This document shows positions 33,701 to 33,796 of a stretch of 33,796 bases of DNA, one piece after another. Source of the DNA: CAZYQW01 sp964649825 (GTDB lineage Bacteria; Planctomycetota; B15-G4; JADJEK01); assembly GCA_964649825.1 (NCBI GenBank), contig CAZYQW010000033.1, positions 1 to 33,796 of the forward strand. The letters run 5' to 3'. The position numbers and the translations under genes were made by a program. The notes under the pieces are model-generated. The model searched no databases. It had not been told where the DNA came from and saw only the letters and a program-made list of their open reading frames with translations. How positions within the stretch are numbered: position 1 is the stretch's first letter; each line of letters begins with the position of its first letter.

Positions 33701-33796
33701 TTCGACCTCCGGCCCGTCGATCGTCTGCTCGACGCGCGCGCGAGGCTCCACCCCGACCGCGTCGCCGTCCACTTCGACGAGCGCTCCCTCTCCTAC
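24716..33796 (+). CDS. Giant non-ribosomal peptide synthetase, partial: C-A-nMT-T-C-A-T-C-A...
   Basis: At least 3027 residues, open from the ATG at 24716 to the window end; no stop in the window. The start has no strong ribosome site. Module 1: condensation domain with HHIIADG at 175-181; adenylation with YTSGSTGRPKG at 648-658, specificity residues Asp694, Ile695, Leu698, Gln737, Leu760, Gly762, Leu784, Val792, Trp793, Lys1379 (DILQLGLVWK, the glycine code); an N-methyltransferase inserted after the A8 motif (about 920-1340, SAM motif EIGSGSG at 1016-1022); carrier Ser1435. Module 2: condensation with HHVVSDG at 1626-1632; adenylation with FTSGSTGKPKG at 2088-2098 and code DALVLGLIDK (no canonical match); carrier Ser2482. 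Module 3: condensation with HHVISDG at 2674-2680, then an A domain that begins at about 3000 and is cut by the edge. The N-terminal condensation domain, with no carrier before it, suggests lipo-initiation by an acyl chain. Context (ligase, scoE, fcoT) points to an isonitrile lipopeptide; termination is outside the window. Confidence 0.95.
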   Translation, partial: MTDRSKRRDRLSPAKRKLLERRIEATHRAAGRTPILPLDPAGGPFEISDSQRRFWLLEQLEPGNPAHHIPSRTVLRGRLDVAALRAAIDRIVRRHEILRTTFLWTGDRPVQEVAAEPNVAIERFDLADHHDAAAERERLAERVTRSPFDLERGPLLRVALIRVADDEHEIVTCFHHIIADGLSTRVFGGEVVAIYSALTTGREPALPPLPVQYKDYAAWQRSRDCGERLAEGTAYWRRQLHDLKTLELPIDRSRTDDWRTRGARESIPLDAELIERVSAVGKAARATPFMTILAAFKVFLMRVCREEDVVVGTPTANRTRAELHDLIGFFVNSLALRTDLSGDPTFLELLGRVRTVTLEANERQDFPFERVVDALKPARDLERAPLFQVMFSYIDFAEFRHQLDGLTMEGRWVQAGTLFDLSLYALIGETDRRLAFEYDTNRFEPETIRRFLGCLETLLRAVAADPTRPISRLPMMNAAEEGAIARFEPGPVTPVNGDPIHARFERQAALTPDRTALRFGDAAWTYAALDARAGRVAAALRRAGVEPGERVAVYLERGPELVAALLGVLKAGAAYVPLDPEFPTDRLAFMIEDSGARIVVSDDRVGEIPSRSGDAAGRPARLDVRDVAGDVAPLTTVVPGELAMYVLYTSGSTGRPKGVVVPHRAVSNFLDAMIAAPGLDANDVLLAVTTLSFDIAVLEVFGPLLVGATVWIASADETRDGPMLRERLEHHDVTVCQATPATWRILLLSGFRGSDRLKILCGGEALPRDLADRLLERGREVWNLYGPTETTVWSTVERVRADGPITIGRPIANTTLRILDDHGCRVPIGVAGELWIGGAGVARGYHARDEATAQRFARDPLDAGERAFRTGDLARWRGDGRVDFLGRRDAQVKLRGHRIELGEVETVLREHDSVHEAAVAVRRFDGEDERLVAYVVRSPDDAASRSDADDRQVSRWRDVFDGVYREGRDGAGADAFDIRGWSDSYTGEPMSDAAMREWIAATADRVRALAPRRVLEIGSGSGLLLLRVAPHVESYHGIDVSPAAVETLGARVRAAGLTNVTLAAGAADELTASLAATDARFDLVILNSVVQYFPSLDYLLDVIESAAGVLEAGGRIFLGDLRNRALLESFHASVEFARASAAASTDELLRRVQTRVRQEKELVLDPTLFAELASRWPRLGDVRVELRRGRDDNELTRFRYDVTLGFDRAPLDAPEEVSWERLEPRLAAGGPAPLRVRDLENARVAHLVETWEYLRSAGAATAGALRALAADRPGVDPEALHELGARFDRDVEVSWSRRPGFIDATFRPRSADRRTPVEVPATPPPREGLERYANDPSGGDGFAATVRRLREHLRARLPTFMLPSAFVALPALPRTPNGKIDRRALPDPPAARTDVDGGAPPATPTEEAIAAVWRELLGVERIGRAANFFELGGHSLLATQVVSRLRDTFEVEIPLRRFFTSATIERLGRFVDDERGRDAEPRPDRIVPVERPDHLPLSFAQQRLWFLDQLVPDAAEYNVFGALRLNGSLSIRAIERSLADLVRRHEPLRTSFPARDGVPSQAIAPPGPVPLDLVDLSSGAAPGHDRVHDEIGRLARHRFDLERGPLLRAALIRLAEREHVLVVVNHHVVSDGWSLGILVRELSVLYRAHVEGSDGALPPLPIQYADFALWQRERLQGDVLDRQVAWWKERLAGAPALLELPVDRPRPRIPSGHGARTRFTLPASLSNRLRELARKHETTLFVTLLAAFKTFVHRMSGQADVVVGTAVANRTRLEIEPLVGFFANTLPLRTDLSGRPTFEELLGRVQATTLGALAHQDVPFERLVDEINPRRDLSRAPVFQVSFDMIHVPIEELVFPDLDVSLVDVDPRTAKIDLKVTIDDVPDALAGEIEFSTDLFSAETIDRWIGHYRTLLDAIVVDPAAPIDELPLLDDAEGRRVLALSRGPEVPAAPFRSTHRTIEDVAARAPDSIAIEGDSEPLSYAELNRRANRLAYGLIRRGVGRGDRVAIQLARSADRIVAMLAVWKTGAAYVPIDPRDPDLHRQTLLAEAGARLVLTAADLARWRGELLRESGENPDRGARGDDPAYLLFTSGSTGKPKGVVVSHGALAHHTSWTLHRFAVTEADAFLHKIPLGFDASLLELVTPLAAGARVVVAPEDVERDPESMLDVIEHRQVTVLVVVASQLRVLLDAERLERLRSIRVVLCGGEAMTGELVRAVAERTRAAGIELDLFNLYGPTEACIDATSHRVDLDRDAELDRVPIGDPIDGTTAVVVDAKRRLQPIGAPGELWIAGPGLALGYHDAPTSSARAFVESKLDGRRRVFYRTGDRVMRRADGRLVFLGRMDEQAKVRGFRVEPAEIEAALRRHPSVTECAVIVDRGGLSAFVELSNDDPAPDELRRFLADRLPAHMTPDRVRPVERLPRLASGKIDRVALASSAAGASSASAPAVAGTTTEEALCAIVAELLARPEVRPGDDFFDLGGHSLLATQLASRLRIAFDADVPLRAIFSTPRLSDLAAWLDARVETNDRTRPPPIVRRPRPDRVPLSFAQQRLWFLDRLGTGSTEYHMAGGLKLDGRLDVEALRRTLDQLEARHESLRTVFTFVDGAPWQVVNEPRGLPLPVIDLSDDETGDRAAAVERHVAEMATTPFDLEHGPLSRAMLLRLSEHEHVLLLGQHHVISDGWSIGILFREVTRLYRANKSGDPSPLDDLPIQYADFALWQHDWMRGEEAAAQVDEWRRRLQGAPAFLELPCDHARPAVLTHRGTRTRFLVDDALSARLRARSRDLDATLFVTLLAAFKAFLHRLTGADDLVVGTAVANRNRVETERLIGFFVNTLALRTRLDDVRTFRELAGRVRETALDAYARQDVPFERLVDELNPVRDPGRTPLFQVFFNFLNVPREAIELDDLRVEPIEIDHDTSKFDLSLEVDDGAASISIVVEFSTDLFDDATIARWWGHYLRVLEAVAADPDVAIDRIPLLDHDQTADVVRRSRGPSVDFDLRPVDRLLDARARLHPDRVAVHFDERSLSY

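Noticed and set aside
24239..33772. Very long minus-strand open frame (3177 codons) opposite the NRPS
   Set aside because: Its translation is low-complexity, Arg/Glu/Asp/Val-rich and without domains, while the plus strand shows perfect NRPS motifs in order. It arises from third-position GC bias of the NRPS codons.
1..33796. CRISPR array, insertion sequence, prophage or integrase
   Set aside because: No regularly spaced repeats, transposase, integrase or terminal inverted repeats were found.

Overview
The window is GC-rich throughout (about two thirds G+C by eye), has dense genes on both strands, and contains no RNA gene, insertion sequence, phage gene or CRISPR array that I can see. The mix suggests a high-GC Planctomycetota bacterium or a neighbouring phylum: a secreted parallel beta-helix protein with a planctomycete-style C-terminal domain, a TPR/PA14 protein, an S9 peptidase with a formylglycine-enzyme-like tail, a DUF4388/PATAN protein and a V4R hybrid histidine kinase. 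That placement is an inference from gene flavour only.

Layout. 1-148: unassigned DNA with two hairpins. 149-6883 (minus strand): TPR/PA14 protein, small LTxxQ-motif exported protein, exported alpha/beta hydrolase, type II thioesterase, and a hybrid sensor kinase just upstream of the thioesterase. 7025-12006 (plus strand): exported S9 peptidase, then a compact tungstate-type ABC transporter operon (tupABC). 11987-12475 (minus): small membrane-anchored protein. 12476-12950: AT-richer non-coding stretch leading into a two-gene unit (XRE/zinc-ribbon regulator plus an unrecognised membrane protein, 12951-14971). 14987-16958 (minus): ABC-2 exporter. 17130-18953: beta-helix protein. 19050-19898 (minus): PATAN protein.

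The most interesting part is 20036 to the right edge. A fatty acyl adenylate-forming ligase (minus) is divergent from a non-heme iron dioxygenase of the ScoE/Rv0097 type, which overlaps by four bases an FcoT/Rv0098-family gene. About 1.4 kb further on a giant NRPS starts at 24716 and runs off the window end; it has no in-window stop but is open for 3027 codons. Ligase + FcoT + ScoE-type oxidase + NRPS is the signature set of isonitrile lipopeptide biosynthesis, known from mycobacteria (Rv0097-Rv0101) and Streptomyces (sco genes). The NRPS here reads C-A-nMT-T-C-A-T-C-A..., and the first A domain carries a glycine-type code with an embedded N-methyltransferase, so an acyl-sarcosine start is predicted. 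No dedicated acyl carrier protein is visible in the window, and a small unknown gene and an RRM RNA-binding gene sit between fcoT and the NRPS. This looks like a previously undescribed variant of the pathway outside Actinobacteria.

Most coding calls are secure; product specificity, start choices where noted, promoters and the organism are inferences. Family names come from recognising motifs by eye, not from database searches.
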